From Rothia sp. (in: high G+C Gram-positive bacteria) (GTDB lineage: Bacteria > Actinomycetota > Actinomycetes > Actinomycetales > Micrococcaceae): DNA of 45,702 nt. The DNA lies in the NCBI GenBank assembly GCA_030530925.1, contig JAUMUA010000008.1, positions 1-45,702 on the forward strand, in the 5' to 3' direction. Below the pieces are notes generated by a model. The model searched no databases. It had not been told where the DNA came from and saw only the letters and a list, made by a program, of their open reading frames with translations. Numbering within the stretch: position 1 is the first letter of the stretch; every line of letters begins with the position of its first letter. Position numbers and translations under genes: made by a program. Below, piece after piece: positions 8,432 through 16,466 of the stretch.

Positions 8432-8929
8432 TTACGTTTTACTCGGTGCCTCAGCTCGTACTTCTTCCACCCGCGCTTGAGCAAGTTTTTCCTCTGCCTG
8501 CTCAAGATGCTCCACAACGGTCTCTAATCGTCGGCTCACTACCACCTGACGATTGCACGCTAACTGGCATTCGCCGTTGCAACGCACCATGGCAAGAGCC
8601 TCGGCGCATTGTGCCACCGAATTACCCGCCTTAGAGAGCGCTCGGTGCAAATCAGAGTAGGTACCCTGCGGCGAAGCAGGAATATCTGTACTTTGACTAG
8701 GCGCTAAACTTTGGGCTTCTTGGGCAATAGCTCGAACGCGCGGGAGCAAATCGGCAAGAGCATTCGCTTCTGGAATGAGCTGTTCAAACGTGGCGTCCTG
8801 CGGCATTCTTTCAAGAATTTGGTGAAAACGGTCGATACCGCGATTAAAGCGATCGTGCGCACGGCGCCAGATGCCGCGCCCCAGCTCGGCGTCGTCTCTG
8901 CGACTTTGCAGTAAATCTCTGATTCCCAC
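8432..8929 (-). CDS. Hypothetical protein, cytoplasmic, helix-rich
   Basis: 165 residues, with a GTG start and an excellent ribosome site (GAGGAGG, 5 nt upstream), so very likely a real gene. The sequence is mostly charged and helix-forming, without membrane segments or a signal peptide. A cysteine cluster in MVRCNGECQLACNRQ (three Cys within nine residues) could bind metal or form disulfides. The C-terminal part (LETVVEHLEQAEEKLAQARVEE, interrupted here only by ordinary residues) looks like a coiled coil. I do not recognise the family. Confidence 0.7.
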   Translation of the reverse strand: MGIRDLLQSRRDDAELGRGIWRRAHDRFNRGIDRFHQILERMPQDATFEQLIPEANALADLLPRVRAIAQEAQSLAPSQSTDIPASPQGTYSDLHRALSKAGNSVAQCAEALAMVRCNGECQLACNRQVVVSRRLETVVEHLEQAEEKLAQARVEEVRAEAPSKT

Positions 8930-9003
8930 GCGGCCTCCTCCCGTTATAAACCAGCTTCTATCATAACTTAGGGGAACCTAAATTAACGATGCGCTAGTTC
9001 ACC

Positions 9004-9195
9004 TTAGCAACATCTTGCCCCGGGATTCCGCTCTTGCCGATCGCTTACGTCCCGCCAGAATTCGCGCTCGCTCATGGGCGCTTCGGTACACCCTGATTGG
9101 CGGTGATATGCCAGGTATTTTTGATATTTATCAGCACCCAGCACACCGTTGGCAAACCAGCTCACGGTTGAGAATAGTTCTCTGAGTTTCTTCAC
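9004..9195 (-). CDS. YbdD/YjiX family small protein, partner of CstA
   Basis: A 63-residue protein of the small family that follows cstA in many bacteria. The typical core GADKYQKYLAYHR and the WxxV-type end (SEREFWRDVSDRQ) are visible. It lies 26 bp downstream of cstA in the same direction, so the two are co-transcribed. In Escherichia coli the YjiX/YbdD proteins are needed for pyruvate uptake by their large membrane partners; the same role is inferred here. Confidence 0.88.
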   Translation of the reverse strand: MKKLRELFSTVSWFANGVLGADKYQKYLAYHRQSGCTEAPMSEREFWRDVSDRQERNPGARCC

Positions 9196-9221
9196 TGAAA
9201 TTTCCTCACAACCTGTTCCAG

Positions 9222-11501
9222 CTAGTGAGCCGCATGCCCTGCCGAACCAGTAATTTCTTCTGGATGGTTACGGTAAAACTCTGCCCATTCTTTTTCTAGT
9301 TCTTTTTCGGCAGGAGTAGCGGTGAGTCCTGCAGGGGCAAAGATTTTCGACTCAACATAGGGGTTCTCGTGCGACACTTTTTGGTGCCCACGCCACGCGC
9401 GGAAAACCTCTAGCAATGCCATGACAACCACCACGATGGTGAGTAGCACAAACACAATGGAAAGCGTGCCCTGCACCGCGGTATTGCGCACGACGGCGTC
9501 CATAGCTGCGGGGGTTTTGGCAGCACCAAAATGGTCGGCGCCAGATTCAATAGCAGCCTTGAACGCTTGATGGTTCGCCCAATAACCCACCTTGGGGTTG
9601 GTGTTAAAGATTTTTTGCCACGAGCCCACCACGGTTACCAGCAGGTCAAAGACCAGCGGAACGGCAATAATCCAGAGGTACTTAAACTTGCCCTTGTTCG
9701 CCGCAATGGCAAGACAAACTGCCAGCGCTACCGCTGCTAGTAGCTGGTTAGCAATACCAAAGAGTGGGTAGAACGTGTTGATGCCGCCCAGCGGGTCGGT
9801 GACTCCCAGAATCAGAATTCCACCCCAACCGGCAACCATGACGGCGGTGGTCAGCCAAGCGCCTACTCGCCAGTTGTGATCGGCAAACTTGGGGAAGAAG
9901 TTAGCTAGGGTATCGGAGAGCATGAAGCGGGCAACGCGAGTACCGGCGTCCACTGCGGTAAGAATAAAGAGAGCCTCGAACATGATGGCAAAGTGATACC
10001 AGAAGCTCATGAGGTCAAGACCGGGGAGCATCTGATGCAAAATTCCTGCCATACCCACAGCCAGAGTAGGAGCACCGCCGGTGCGGGAAACAATAGAGTG
10101 TTCGCCCACGTGAGCGGCAGTGTTGCTCAACATTTCGGGGGTAAGATTTACCCCCGAGAGTCCTAGTGAGTTTACATAGGAAACAGCACCTTCGATGGTT
10201 CCTGCGGTGGCACCTGCCCCAGAGTTCATTGCAAAGTAAATGCCGCGATCAACCGTTACCGCAGCAACGAGTGCCATAATCGCCACGAAGGATTCCATGA
10301 GCATTCCGCCGTAGCCAATAAATAGTACCTGGCGTTCTTTTTCAATCATTTTGGGAGTAGTGCCAGAGGCAATCAGAGCATGAAAACCGGATAGAGCACC
10401 ACAGGCGATAGTGACAAAGAGGAAGGGGAAGAGCGAGCCCGTCCACACGGGACCATCGGCACGTGATGCGAATTCAGAGAATGCAGGAACCGAGATTTCG
10501 GGGCGAACCACAATAATGCCAACAGCTAGCAAGATGATGGTGCCAACCTTCATAAAGGTTGAGAGGTAATCGCGCGGTGCCAAGAGCAACCAAACCGGCA
10601 GAATCGCTGCCACAAAACCGTAGATAATAACTGCCCACGCAATAGTGAGGCGATCCAGCGTAAAGAGCTCAACACCCCATGAGGTATTAGCAACCCAGCC
10701 GCCACCAATAATCGCAGCCATGAGTAGAACAAACCCGATGATGGAAATTTCGCCCACTTTTCCTGGACGAAGATAGCGTAGGTAGATGCCCATAAAGAGC
10801 GCAATGGGAATGGTCATACCCACCGAGAACACACCCCAGGGTGATTCACCCAACGCGTTTACAACCACCAACGCAAGGATTGCGGTAATGATAATCATAA
10901 TGCTCAACGTGGCAAGAATAGCCGCGTAACCGCCTAGGGTGCCCAGTTCTTCTTTTGCCATTTGCCCCAGTGAGCGACCGCCGCGGCGCATCGAGAAGAA
11001 CAGCACCAAGTAGTCCTGCACCGCGCCTGCAAAAATAACACCCACGATAATCCAGATGGTTCCGGGCAAGAAACCCATCTGCGCCGCAAGAACCGGTCCC
11101 ACCAGCGGACCTGCACCGGCAATAGCCGCGAAGTGGTGCCCATAGAGCACACGACGGTCGGTTGCGGCGTAGTCTTTGCCATCGGCATCATATTCTGCAG
11201 GAGTTGCCCGACGGTCGTCGGGGTTAACCAGCTTAGCTTCGATAAAACGGGCGTAAAAACGGTACGCAATCAGGTACGAGCACACGGCGGCGAACACAAA
11301 CCAAATACCGTTGACGGTTTCCCCACGCACGAGCGCCAACATGAACCAGCTGATGGCACCGAGTAGCGAAATACCTACCCACAGGGCAATCTTTTTCGGC
11401 GTCCAGCGGCGATTTTCTCGCTCAATAATTTCGGGGTCAATGTAAGCCGCCGGTCGCTCTTTCTCAAGAGCATCAGCAGGTGCCGGGGAATTTGCGCGCA
11501 T
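9222..11501 (-). CDS. cstA: CstA-family pyruvate/peptide transporter (carbon starvation protein A)
   Basis: 759 residues with about 16-18 membrane helices and the CstA signature stretch (HHFAAIAGAGPLVGPVLAAQ, about residues 125-145), followed by a canonical CstA core including SGFHALIASGTTPK. CstA proteins import pyruvate and were earlier linked to peptide use in carbon starvation. AAAGGA lies 5 nt before the ATG. The following small gene encodes its usual partner. A GGTGT-N5-ACACC inverted repeat sits 27 bp upstream and could be a control site. No LytTR-type pyruvate sensor gene is adjacent. Confidence 0.95.
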   Translation of the reverse strand: MRANSPAPADALEKERPAAYIDPEIIERENRRWTPKKIALWVGISLLGAISWFMLALVRGETVNGIWFVFAAVCSYLIAYRFYARFIEAKLVNPDDRRATPAEYDADGKDYAATDRRVLYGHHFAAIAGAGPLVGPVLAAQMGFLPGTIWIIVGVIFAGAVQDYLVLFFSMRRGGRSLGQMAKEELGTLGGYAAILATLSIMIIITAILALVVVNALGESPWGVFSVGMTIPIALFMGIYLRYLRPGKVGEISIIGFVLLMAAIIGGGWVANTSWGVELFTLDRLTIAWAVIIYGFVAAILPVWLLLAPRDYLSTFMKVGTIILLAVGIIVVRPEISVPAFSEFASRADGPVWTGSLFPFLFVTIACGALSGFHALIASGTTPKMIEKERQVLFIGYGGMLMESFVAIMALVAAVTVDRGIYFAMNSGAGATAGTIEGAVSYVNSLGLSGVNLTPEMLSNTAAHVGEHSIVSRTGGAPTLAVGMAGILHQMLPGLDLMSFWYHFAIMFEALFILTAVDAGTRVARFMLSDTLANFFPKFADHNWRVGAWLTTAVMVAGWGGILILGVTDPLGGINTFYPLFGIANQLLAAVALAVCLAIAANKGKFKYLWIIAVPLVFDLLVTVVGSWQKIFNTNPKVGYWANHQAFKAAIESGADHFGAAKTPAAMDAVVRNTAVQGTLSIVFVLLTIVVVVMALLEVFRAWRGHQKVSHENPYVESKIFAPAGLTATPAEKELEKEWAEFYRNHPEEITGSAGHAAH

Positions 11502-11528
11502 GGAAAGTCCTTTGAAGGAAAAGAAATG

Positions 11529-11543
11529 GGTGTAATGAACACC
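11529..11543. promoter_or_regulatory. Inverted repeat upstream of cstA
   Basis: GGTGT and ACACC flank 5 bp. It is short and could be chance, but its position just before the cstA ribosome site would suit a repressor. Confidence 0.3.
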
Positions 11544-11594
11544 ATATAACTCTATGGCTTAGCACACAATTTATTTCCCCAGCCCCTGCCGCTT

Positions 11595-12587
11595 TTAGCG
11601 CATGGAAAGAACCACCTTGCCGCGGTGCTCCCCCGAATCAAAATATTCATGAGCTTCTTGCACCTGGGCAAAATCAAACACCCGATCAAGATGCGGTTGA
11701 ATCAAACCGCGTTCTACGAGCGGCCATACCACTTTGCCTACTCCGCGCACGATTGCAGCTTTTTGGTTAGCCGGACGCCCGCGCAACGTCGTTCCGTGCA
11801 CATTGAGTCTGCGGTTCATCATCAACGCCAAATCGGCTTGCGCTTGAGTGCCTCCCTGTAAAGCGATGAAGCACAGATGTCCATCGACTGCGAGTGAACG
11901 CAGGTTATCTTCAAAGTATTTGCCGCCCACTACGTCGAGAATATAGTCCACCCCACCCGGTGCTTCAGCAGAAAGCACTTCTCTAAAATTCTGATGCCGA
12001 TAGTTGATTGCTTCTGCCCCAATGCTTTGCAGGTATGCACATTTTTCTGGGGCGCCAGCGGTGGTAAACACTTTGACGCCAAGATTTTTTAGCAAAGCAA
12101 TTGCGTGCAACCCAATGCCGCCGGTGCCACCGTGAACGAGGGCGGTTTTGCCCTGATTTTCTGAAAGTTCGGTAGATAAACCTGCCGCGCCAATCAGGTT
12201 TGAGTAGACGGTTGCCGCGACTTCCATGAGCCCTGCCGCCTCAGCGTGGCTAAGGTTTTTGGGTTTTGGCAACGTATGGGAAACATCCACTGCCACGTAT
12301 TCGGCGTAGCCACCGCTACCCAGCAGTGCAACGCGCTCTTGCCCCATCAGTGCAGGGTCGACGCCGTCGCCCACCTGCTCTACCGTGCCACTCACCTCAA
12401 GACCATAAATATTGGATTCGCCGGCGGGAACAGGGTATTTACCGTGGCGTTGTAGGACGTCGGCGCGATTGAGCCCTGCCGCGTGCACCCCCAAGAGGAT
12501 TTGCCCAGCGCCTGGTTGCGGTGCATCCACTTCGCTCAAGCGAAGCACTTCGGGCCCACCGTGGTGATCTTCTAATACTGCTTTCAA
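11595..12587 (-). CDS. Zinc-independent quinone oxidoreductase (MDR family, PIG3/Qor type)
   Basis: 330 residues: a GroES-like N-terminal domain (LLGVHAAGLNRADVLQRHG near residue 40) followed by a Rossmann domain with the NADPH-binding motif HGGTGGIGLHAIAL (about 152-165). The zinc-ligand cysteines of true alcohol dehydrogenases are absent, as in quinone reductases. Such enzymes reduce quinones or other alpha,beta-unsaturated carbonyls with NADPH in the cytoplasm. The start is TTG with AAGGAG 6 nt upstream. It stands alone between cstA and tRNA-Ser. Confidence 0.88.
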   Translation of the reverse strand: MKAVLEDHHGGPEVLRLSEVDAPQPGAGQILLGVHAAGLNRADVLQRHGKYPVPAGESNIYGLEVSGTVEQVGDGVDPALMGQERVALLGSGGYAEYVAVDVSHTLPKPKNLSHAEAAGLMEVAATVYSNLIGAAGLSTELSENQGKTALVHGGTGGIGLHAIALLKNLGVKVFTTAGAPEKCAYLQSIGAEAINYRHQNFREVLSAEAPGGVDYILDVVGGKYFEDNLRSLAVDGHLCFIALQGGTQAQADLALMMNRRLNVHGTTLRGRPANQKAAIVRGVGKVVWPLVERGLIQPHLDRVFDFAQVQEAHEYFDSGEHRGKVVLSMR

Positions 12588-12718
12588 CGCTCACTCCTTA
12601 GATCTAAAACTTCTCTTTCCACCGTAGACCGCCGCTACGCCCAGCGCCACATGTTGCCCTATGCCTTTCTCGAGAGTCATAAAATCTATGGCTTTAACCA
12701 CTTTGTGAAGAATCGATT

Positions 12719-12747
12719 TTGCAAACCCTGACCCCATCGGTTACAGT
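12719..12747 (+). promoter_or_regulatory. Promoter of tRNA-Ser(TGA)
   Basis: TTGCAA (12719-12724), a 17-bp spacer and TACAGT (12742-12747), placing the transcription start only a few bases before the tRNA. Confidence 0.75.
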
Positions 12748-12757
12748 TTTTAGCTGA

Positions 12758-12848
12758 GGATGGTTGTCCGAGCGGCCGAAGGAGCTGGTCTTGAAAACCA
12801 GTAGGCGGCAACCCCGTCTCAAGGGTTCAAATCCCTTACCATCCGCCA
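12758..12848 (+). tRNA. tRNA-Ser (anticodon TGA)
   Basis: A class II tRNA with a long variable arm. The acceptor arm GGATGGT/ACCATCC is followed by G and an encoded CCA. The anticodon stem CTGGT/ACCAG encloses CTTGAAA, giving TGA. The T arm is AAGGG/CCCTT. It has its own promoter and a strong terminator. Confidence 0.95.
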
Positions 12849-12850
12849 CA

Positions 12851-12882
12851 AAAACCCCGAGTTCTTCTGAACTCGGGGTTTT
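12851..12882. terminator. Terminator after tRNA-Ser(TGA)
   Basis: A 12-14 bp perfect GC-rich stem (ACCCCGAGTTC with its complement) around TTCT, flanked by an A run on the left and a T run on the right. It also serves the convergent gene at 12943-13374. Confidence 0.85.
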
Positions 12883-12942
12883 GTCTTATCTACCCAGTAA
12901 TACTATGTTCAAAGACGCCCCATGGGCGCTGCGGGAAAATAT

Positions 12943-13374
12943 TTAGTTTGAGACCGCGGAACCAGCGCCAATGAGCGTCACCAACATAACAATAATGATT
13001 AAGATTCCAACAACACCCATAACGGTGTCAATCCAGCCAAGAACTTTACCCACAGTAGCTGCTGCGCCAAGACGCTCCGCCTTATTAGCTTGAATGATAG
13101 CAATAGGGCCCAGAACAAAAGGCAAAACAAAGAGACCGAGAATACCCCAGATGAGCGAAGCTTGAGAAGCTTTTTCAGCCTCAACCTGCTGAGCGCTCTT
13201 TTGGTAAACCATTGCTGCCTGCATGGTGTTGTATTGACCAGTTCCCTGGTTGTGGTACTGACCAGTGCCCTGGTTGTGGTACTGACCAGTGCCCTGATCC
13301 TGAAACTGATTATTTCCCTGGTTTTCGTACGAGTTAGGCTGTGAAGCAGCTACGGAGGAAGGCTCTTGCGACAT
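12943..13374 (-). CDS. DUF4190-like membrane protein with a Gln/Asn/Gly repeat N terminus
   Basis: About 143 residues. The N-terminal half is polar and carries tandem NQGTGQYH octapeptides. The C-terminal half has two hydrophobic segments (SLIWGILGLFVLPFVLGPIA and VGILIIIVMLVTLIGAG) joined by a basic loop, as in DUF4190 proteins. The function of the family is unknown. The frame opens earlier, but the ATG at 13374 has AAAGG upstream and is the better start. The repeat is also visible in DNA, so copy number may vary between strains. Confidence 0.75.
   Translation of the reverse strand: MSQEPSSVAASQPNSYENQGNNQFQDQGTGQYHNQGTGQYHNQGTGQYNTMQAAMVYQKSAQQVEAEKASQASLIWGILGLFVLPFVLGPIAIIQANKAERLGAAATVGKVLGWIDTVMGVVGILIIIVMLVTLIGAGSAVSN
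13236..13307. repeat. 24-bp tandem repeat inside a coding region
   Basis: Three consecutive 24-bp units (13236-13259, 13260-13283, 13284-13307). The first two differ at one base and the third diverges in its second half. A fourth partial unit follows at 13308. The unit is in frame (8 codons), so slippage would change the protein length without a frameshift. Confidence 0.8.
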
Positions 13375-13515
13375 GGGGGACCTTTCATAAAGAATTTTCT
13401 CATGCATTTAACAGTGAATGCACAACCCACAATGTACAGCACAGTCGCTCGGAATATCGGTTTTATACATACTGTTACGAACGTTAAAATTTGGTTGCTG
13501 AGCCCCTTCACAGTT

Positions 13516-13544
13516 TTGACCTCCCCCGCAGAAACCGATACTAT
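13516..13544 (+). promoter_or_regulatory. Promoter of tRNA-Ser(GCT)
   Basis: TTGACC (13516-13521), a 17-bp spacer and TACTAT (13539-13544), about 57 bp before the tRNA. Confidence 0.7.
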
Positions 13545-13600
13545 GGTGAATACTGTGTTGCGAGTAGCGCTATGTTGACGAGTTACAGCAATGCGGTGTT

Positions 13601-13692
13601 GGAGACGTGCCAGAGCGGCCGAATGGACTTCACTGCTAATGAAGGGTCGGGATTAAACTCGACCGGGGGTTCAAATCCCCCCGTCTCCGCCA
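13601..13692 (+). tRNA. tRNA-Ser (anticodon GCT)
   Basis: A class II tRNA: acceptor GGAGACG/CGTCTCC, discriminator G and an encoded CCA. The anticodon arm CTTCA-CTGCTAA-TGAAG gives GCT. It has a long variable arm and a GGGGG/CCCCC T arm. Confidence 0.95.
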
Positions 13693-13697
13693 CAAAG

Positions 13698-13742
13698 AAA
13701 ACCCCCGATGGCTCTCCGCAATGAGAACCATCGGGGTTTTGC
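13698..13742. terminator. Terminator after tRNA-Ser(GCT)
   Basis: An A run and CCCCGATGG pair with CCATCGGGG and a T run around a partly paired loop. It may also stop the convergent phosphatase gene. Confidence 0.8.
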
Positions 13743-13784
13743 TTTGCCCTCAACACCGGGGCTCTTTGGTTATAGGGGTTTGAG

Positions 13785-14309
13785 TTAGAAACTCTTAAAA
13801 TCAATCAGCCGGGCCTCACCGTCGGCAAGCTCATCCCACTGCCCCACGATCTCAAAAACAGCTACCGACGACGGCGGAAAACCGTAGGAGATATCCATCG
13901 ACGCTTCGTAGTCTGAATCTGCGCGCATAAGTTGTGTGGCGGCGTCCTGCACTCCCGGTAAATGCGCCACGAGCATCAGTGAATTTACGGTAGCAGGGGC
14001 ATTATTAATGGCACTCACTAGCGCGGACGCGGGGGCGTTGTAAAGGCGCTCATCTAACGAGGCAGTGGGCGCCTTCTCCCCCAGCGCGTCCTCAATCCAG
14101 GTGGTGGTTTGGCGGGTACGCAAAGCTGCCGAAGACATAATCATCTCGGGAATGTAACCGCTCTCTAACAACCACTGACCAGCGTCAGATGCTTGAAGAT
14201 GCCCATTATGAGTGAGGGGACGATTGAAATCATCCACGCCCCAGTCTGCTTCTGCATGGCGCATGATAATCAGAGTCTTAGAATCATGACGCTTTATAAA
14301 TTCAGTCAT
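13785..14309 (-). CDS. SixA-like histidine phosphatase
   Basis: 174 residues with the phosphoglycerate-mutase-like motif MRHAEA (catalytic His18), a SSAALRTRQT stretch carrying the second conserved Arg, and MLVAHLPG providing the second catalytic His. The short form resembles SixA, which removes phosphate from phosphohistidine; small-molecule phosphatase activity is also possible. It is followed on the same strand from the hydrolase gene by 9 bp, so the two probably form an operon. Confidence 0.85.
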   Translation of the reverse strand: MTEFIKRHDSKTLIIMRHAEADWGVDDFNRPLTHNGHLQASDAGQWLLESGYIPEMIMSSAALRTRQTTTWIEDALGEKAPTASLDERLYNAPASALVSAINNAPATVNSLMLVAHLPGVQDAATQLMRADSDYEASMDISYGFPPSSVAVFEIVGQWDELADGEARLIDFKSF

Positions 14310-14318
14310 ACCGAGAGT

Positions 14319-15104
14319 CTATTGATCCAAGAGAAATGTCTGCAACATATAGATAATTTCATCGGGTTTATCGGCATGCACCCAGTGCCCTGCACCCTTG
14401 AGTGTTATTTTGCGTACGCGCGGGAACATGGCGCGCATCGGTTCAGTATCAGCAGGGGTAATGTAATGCGATTTTTCCCCTGCAACCCACAAAACCGGCT
14501 GATCAAAAGTTTCCATGGGTGTTTCCCAACCCATGATGTGATCGAGGTTGTTATAGAGCATGGTGAGGTTCGGTTCCCACGCAAAATGCTCCCCGTCCGT
14601 GGTGAGATTTTGCAATAAGAACCCGCGGGTACCGTCTTCGGCAACAGCAGGAGCCAACGCTTTATTCGCTTGCCCGCGTGTTGAAAACTCATCCAAGGGC
14701 AACGCGAGCAGGCTACCGAGCAGGTGGTCAAAATTACCGCGAGAAGCCGAGGGCGCAATATCCAAAACAACCAGGCGTCGCACCAACTCTTGGTGTCGCA
14801 GCGCTAGACGCATAGCTACTTTTCCGCCCATCGAGTGCCCCACCACGTCGACAGGGCCCGACGCCGCAAAATCGGCGCGCAAATTTTCTGCAACAATATC
14901 TGCCATCTCGTCGTAATCAAACGACACCGTCCACGGTGAAGCACCGTGATTGGGCAGATCCACCAAGAGCGAGGTGAATTGCACACTTAGCCGTTTTGCG
15001 ATAGTGGTGAAGTTCTTTCCTCGCCCCATGAGCCCGTGCAGAAATACTACGCGATGGGTTCCTGCGCCAATCTGTTCGGTGGAGAGTTTCATATGCTCTG
15101 ACAT
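14319..15104 (-). CDS. Alpha/beta-fold hydrolase (esterase, YbfF-like)
   Basis: About 261 residues with an oxyanion motif (FLHGLMGRGKNF), the nucleophile elbow GHSMGG (Ser about residue 91 from this start) and the catalytic His in GAGHWVHADKP near the C terminus. The fold and the early HGLMG motif are like YbfF-type carboxylesterases; the substrate is unknown. The frame runs up to 15152, but the ATG at 15104 has AAAGGA 4 nt upstream and lies clear of the upstream terminator. Confidence 0.83.
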   Translation of the reverse strand: MSEHMKLSTEQIGAGTHRVVFLHGLMGRGKNFTTIAKRLSVQFTSLLVDLPNHGASPWTVSFDYDEMADIVAENLRADFAASGPVDVVGHSMGGKVAMRLALRHQELVRRLVVLDIAPSASRGNFDHLLGSLLALPLDEFSTRGQANKALAPAVAEDGTRGFLLQNLTTDGEHFAWEPNLTMLYNNLDHIMGWETPMETFDQPVLWVAGEKSHYITPADTEPMRAMFPRVRKITLKGAGHWVHADKPDEIIYMLQTFLLDQ

Positions 15105-15140
15105 GGGATCCTTTGAGGTAGAGGGTTCTCTATACATACT

Positions 15141-15190
15141 AAAAGACCCCACCCGTTACCTCAGCTTTGAAGCAACCAGCAGGGTCTTTT
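15141..15190 (-). terminator. Terminator of the winged-helix regulator gene
   Basis: AAAAGACCC (15141-15149) pairs with GGGTCTTTT (15182-15190). On the minus strand the hairpin follows the regulator stop codon and ends in a T run. The loop of about 32 nt is large. Confidence 0.6.
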
Positions 15191-15198
15191 TCAAAAGA

Positions 15199-15990
15199 TT
15201 AGATGGAGTATTCGGGAGCTGCCCAAATAACTACTTCGGGATGCTCATAGAAGCGGTAGCCTTGACCGCGCACGGTGCGAACGGTGTTAGCGAGGCGACC
15301 AAGCTTTGAACGCAGACGGCGAATATGAACGTCGATAGTGCGTTCATTAGGAGTTTCTTCGGCACCGCGCCACAGGCTATCGAGAAGCTCTTCGCGCCTT
15401 ACGGTGCGAGCGGCGTTTTCAATGAGGTAGTTGAGTAGCTCAAATTCTTTGTAGGTGAGGTTGAGAATCTCACCGTCAAGAAATACTTCGCGGCGCGAAA
15501 GATCAATCAGCACACCCACGTTGTTCTGAAAATCGGTGCTGCTGATTTCGGTTTGAGTCGAAGCAGCGTATGTCTCAGGCTGATAGTGCACCGCGGTGGG
15601 ATCACCTAGCGCATTACGCACGACCTCAAGATCGCTACCTTCAGCATCAGCGGGGGCAAGTGCTACTGCCGCGTATGAATCAGATTCTGGTGCGAGGTTG
15701 TGCGCGTAGGCACGCAAATCTTGCACGATTCGAACCAGCGAGGTGCCGTTGGCCGCAGCTGCTTCTTCTGAGAGCCCCACATAAATCACAAATCCGCGAG
15801 CTTCGCTCTCTGGCTGAGCCGACGCGCGGGCGGCAGGAGTTTCTGTTGGTGCAGCAGACATGGGCCGTAAGTTAGCAGGATGAGCAGGGGCTGGGGCAAC
15901 AGGATGAGGCTGTTGCGGCTGAGCAAATGCTCGCTGAGCCGCACTGCGACTACGCTGCGAGATGTGGACGTATCCAGGAGCACCGGACAT
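15199..15990 (-). CDS. Orphan winged-helix transcription regulator (OmpR-type DNA-binding domain, no receiver)
   Basis: 263 residues. The C-terminal 100 residues are a clear OmpR/PhoB-type winged helix (LTYKEFELLNYLI, ERTIDVHIRRLRSKL, TVRTVRGQGYRF). The N-terminal part is not a receiver domain: residues 1-60 are Pro/Ala/Gln-rich and probably disordered, followed by a small domain beginning ARGFVIYVGLSEEAA without a phospho-acceptor aspartate. There is no kinase gene beside it. The ATG has GCAGGT upstream. Proteins like this are, from memory, conserved in Micrococcaceae; the regulon is unknown. Confidence 0.82.
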   Translation of the reverse strand: MSGAPGYVHISQRSRSAAQRAFAQPQQPHPVAPAPAHPANLRPMSAAPTETPAARASAQPESEARGFVIYVGLSEEAAAANGTSLVRIVQDLRAYAHNLAPESDSYAAVALAPADAEGSDLEVVRNALGDPTAVHYQPETYAASTQTEISSTDFQNNVGVLIDLSRREVFLDGEILNLTYKEFELLNYLIENAARTVRREELLDSLWRGAEETPNERTIDVHIRRLRSKLGRLANTVRTVRGQGYRFYEHPEVVIWAAPEYSI

Positions 15991-16421
15991 GTTTTGTTAC
16001 CTGCTTCCATGAGGCGGGATAAACCAACAGAAGCTTCTGATACGAAAACCACATTCAATACAACATCACTTATATTGATTTATCTCTTTACTGCCTTTAA
16101 TCGTTGTCTGAATCGGCACATAAATCAAGTAACATTTAGTATTTTTTTAGATTATTTGAACTAGTCAACTCAATTAACCTGCCTAGACAGACCTAAATCG
16201 AGTCTCCTAAACCGTGAATAGATATGCACGAAAGCCCTGGATATGCACTAAATTAGCGTATTTTAGGCAATAATACTTTTGTTTATAAATTCATTTACAA
16301 ATTGATAGAAAATGAAGACGTTTGTCAAGAACTAGAGAAGATTCTTGACAACGCACCGGTTTTATAACTTCTCTAAAAGACCGTTTTATATCCGTCGTCC
16401 AAGGTCAGCGCCTTAAATGCC
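15991..16421. other. AT-rich intergenic region
   Basis: No gene is visible here, and the base composition is clearly more AT-rich than the surroundings. It contains two copies of GATATGCAC (16221-16229 and 16240-16248, 19 bp apart) and a perfect 10-bp inverted repeat at 16322-16351. It separates the upp terminator from the winged-helix regulator start and probably holds that gene's promoter and control sites. Confidence 0.6.
16322..16351. promoter_or_regulatory. Perfect inverted repeat with -35-like arms
   Basis: TTGTCAAGAA and TTCTTGACAA flank 10 bp. Each arm contains TTGACA on one strand, so a bound protein could cover -35 boxes in both directions. On the minus strand TTGACA is followed 17 bp later by TCAATT, pointing to the winged-helix regulator gene 330 bp away. 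Confidence 0.5.
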
Positions 16422-16456
16422 AAAAGGAGCAGAAACAAAAGTTTCTGCCCCTTTTT
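16422..16456 (-). terminator. Terminator of upp
   Basis: A stem of about 15 bp (AAAGGAGCAGAAAC with GTTTCTGCCCCTTT, one wobble on the minus strand) around AAAA, with a T run on the transcribed minus strand, starting just after the upp stop codon. Confidence 0.8.
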
Positions 16457-16466
16457 AAGTTGAGTT

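Noticed and set aside
13236-13307. Short repeats as a CRISPR array
   Set aside because: Units are directly adjacent without spacers and lie in frame in a coding region.
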